A stretch of DNA of 13,108 bases from the NCBI GenBank assembly GCA_031272655.1, contig JAISTJ010000205.1, positions 1-13,108 on the forward strand. Reading direction: 5' to 3'. The stretch is from Tannerella sp. (GTDB taxonomy: Bacteria > Bacteroidota > Bacteroidia > Bacteroidales > Tannerellaceae). Made by a program: the position numbers and the translations under genes. Of this stretch, positions 12,829-13,108 are shown piece after piece (position 1 is the stretch's first letter; each line of letters starts with the position of its first letter). The notes below the pieces were generated by a model. It saw only the letters and a list, made by a program, of their open reading frames with translations, did not search any database and was not told the origin of the DNA.

Positions 12829-12858
12829 CGATAAAATCGTTTTTTTCTGATTTCATCG
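12829..12858. repeat. hairpin 1 between aspartokinase and operon
   Basis: cgataaaatc (12829-12838) and gatttcatcg (12849-12858) form a 10-bp stem with one G-T pair and a T-rich 10-nt loop. No T run follows on the minus strand. Confidence 0.4.
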
Positions 12859-12876
12859 CATTTTAACATTTCCGGC

Positions 12877-12902
12877 GATGGAATCGTTGTTTCGATTCCA
12901 TC
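12877..12902. repeat. hairpin 2 between aspartokinase and operon
   Basis: gatggaatcg (12877-12886) pairs perfectly with cgattccatc (12893-12902) around a 6-nt loop. No T run follows on either side. Confidence 0.6.
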
Positions 12903-12929
12903 CGAATGCTCGCTTTTGGCCGTTTTAAG

Positions 12930-12960
12930 CGCCATTGCGAAGGATTTTTACGCAATGGCG
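12930..12960 (-). terminator. hairpin 3, possible transcription end after aspartokinase
   Basis: cgccattgcg (12930-12939) pairs perfectly with cgcaatggcg (12951-12960) around an 11-nt loop, beginning 4 nt after the minus-strand aspartokinase stop. The position suits a terminator or mRNA 3' end protector, but the bases after it on the minus strand lack a U tract. Confidence 0.5.
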
Positions 12961-12964
12961 AAAC

Positions 12965-13108
12965 TTAAAACAGGTTGTCGCTGAGCGCCTGCAGTGCGCG
13001 CTGCTTGTCGGCGGCGCGCACAAGCAGGGAGACGTTGTAGTTGCTGCCGCCGTAGGAAATCATACGCACGGGGACGTCTTTGAGGGCGTAGATGATTTTT
13101 GCCTCGAA
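12965..13108 (-). CDS. lysC: aspartate kinase, C-terminal ACT end (partial)
   Basis: The last 47 codons of a gene that enters from the right edge. The protein ends ...ALKDVPVRMISYGGSNYNVS followed by LLVRAADKQRALQALSDNLF. The RMISYGGSNYNxS segment is the closing ACT-domain strand of Bacteroidetes aspartokinases, which phosphorylate aspartate at the start of lysine, threonine and methionine synthesis; the ACT domain binds the feedback amino acid. The catalytic domain is outside the window. Base composition is more G/C-rich than the neighbouring intergenic DNA. A bifunctional aspartokinase-homoserine dehydrogenase is excluded because the protein stops at the ACT end. Assignment rests on the motif from memory. 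Confidence 0.8.
   Translation of the reverse strand, partial: FEAKIIYALKDVPVRMISYGGSNYNVSLLVRAADKQRALQALSDNLF

Noticed and set aside
12665..12856. 63-codon minus-strand ORF upstream of the zinc-ribbon FHA gene
   Set aside because: Its Lys/Phe-rich product comes from A/T tracts, it overlaps the likely promoter and the next start codon, and it shows no family resemblance.
1..13108. tRNA, rRNA or riboswitch
   Set aside because: No stretch shows a cloverleaf with a T-arm consensus, rRNA-like sequence or a recognised riboswitch core.

Overview
The window looks like chromosomal DNA of a member of the Bacteroidales, probably uncultured. Signs are a lipoprotein with bacterial Ig-like repeats and a Fibrobacter-succinogenes-type paralogous (FISUMP) domain, a BspA-type leucine-rich-repeat tail, A/T-rich leaders with few Shine-Dalgarno sites, a promoter-like TTTG/TTnnTTTG pair (close to the Bacteroidetes -33/-7 consensus), and the end of a Bacteroidetes-type aspartokinase.

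Left part, 1-6340, all on the + strand: an A/T-rich accessory region of short genes and gene fragments. In order: a small leader-like ORF; an HNH nuclease-like protein; a chimeric ORF (leader peptide, cyclase-like fragment, BspA tail); two adjacent HEPN-like proteins; a more G/C-rich lipoprotein with five Ig-like repeats and a C-type-lectin-like FISUMP end; two overlapping mini-ORFs; a SEFIR/TIR-like protein whose N-terminus is split off by a one-base frameshift; a second FISUMP tail fused to an unrelated start; and a third HEPN-like protein. The three HEPN-like proteins all carry RNxxxH. HNH, HEPN and SEFIR together resemble a decaying or recombining defence cassette array. The two FISUMP tails end in an almost identical 21-nt segment after aromatic-rich, NNY-codon-rich stretches, as in targets of diversity-generating retroelements (DGRs), but no reverse transcriptase or template repeat lies in the window.

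Middle, 6341-6977: a gap with an antitoxin-like remnant, a 28-nt perfect palindrome, a dispersed-repeat copy and a strong minus-strand terminator.

Right part, 6978-12672, all on the - strand, read right to left: a double zinc-ribbon FHA protein, a Ser/Thr kinase with a C-terminal FHA domain, a membrane-anchored protein with cytoplasmic FHA and probably periplasmic trypsin-like protease, and an outer-membrane beta-barrel protein with a novel N-terminal region. Their order suggests an envelope-spanning phospho-signalling system: kinase and FHA readers in the cytoplasm, a protease across the inner membrane, a barrel in the outer membrane. A promoter-like element lies before the first gene and the terminator after the last, but a 215-nt repeat-bearing gap separates kinase and protease. 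At the right edge, beyond three hairpins, is the 3' end of a minus-strand aspartokinase gene.
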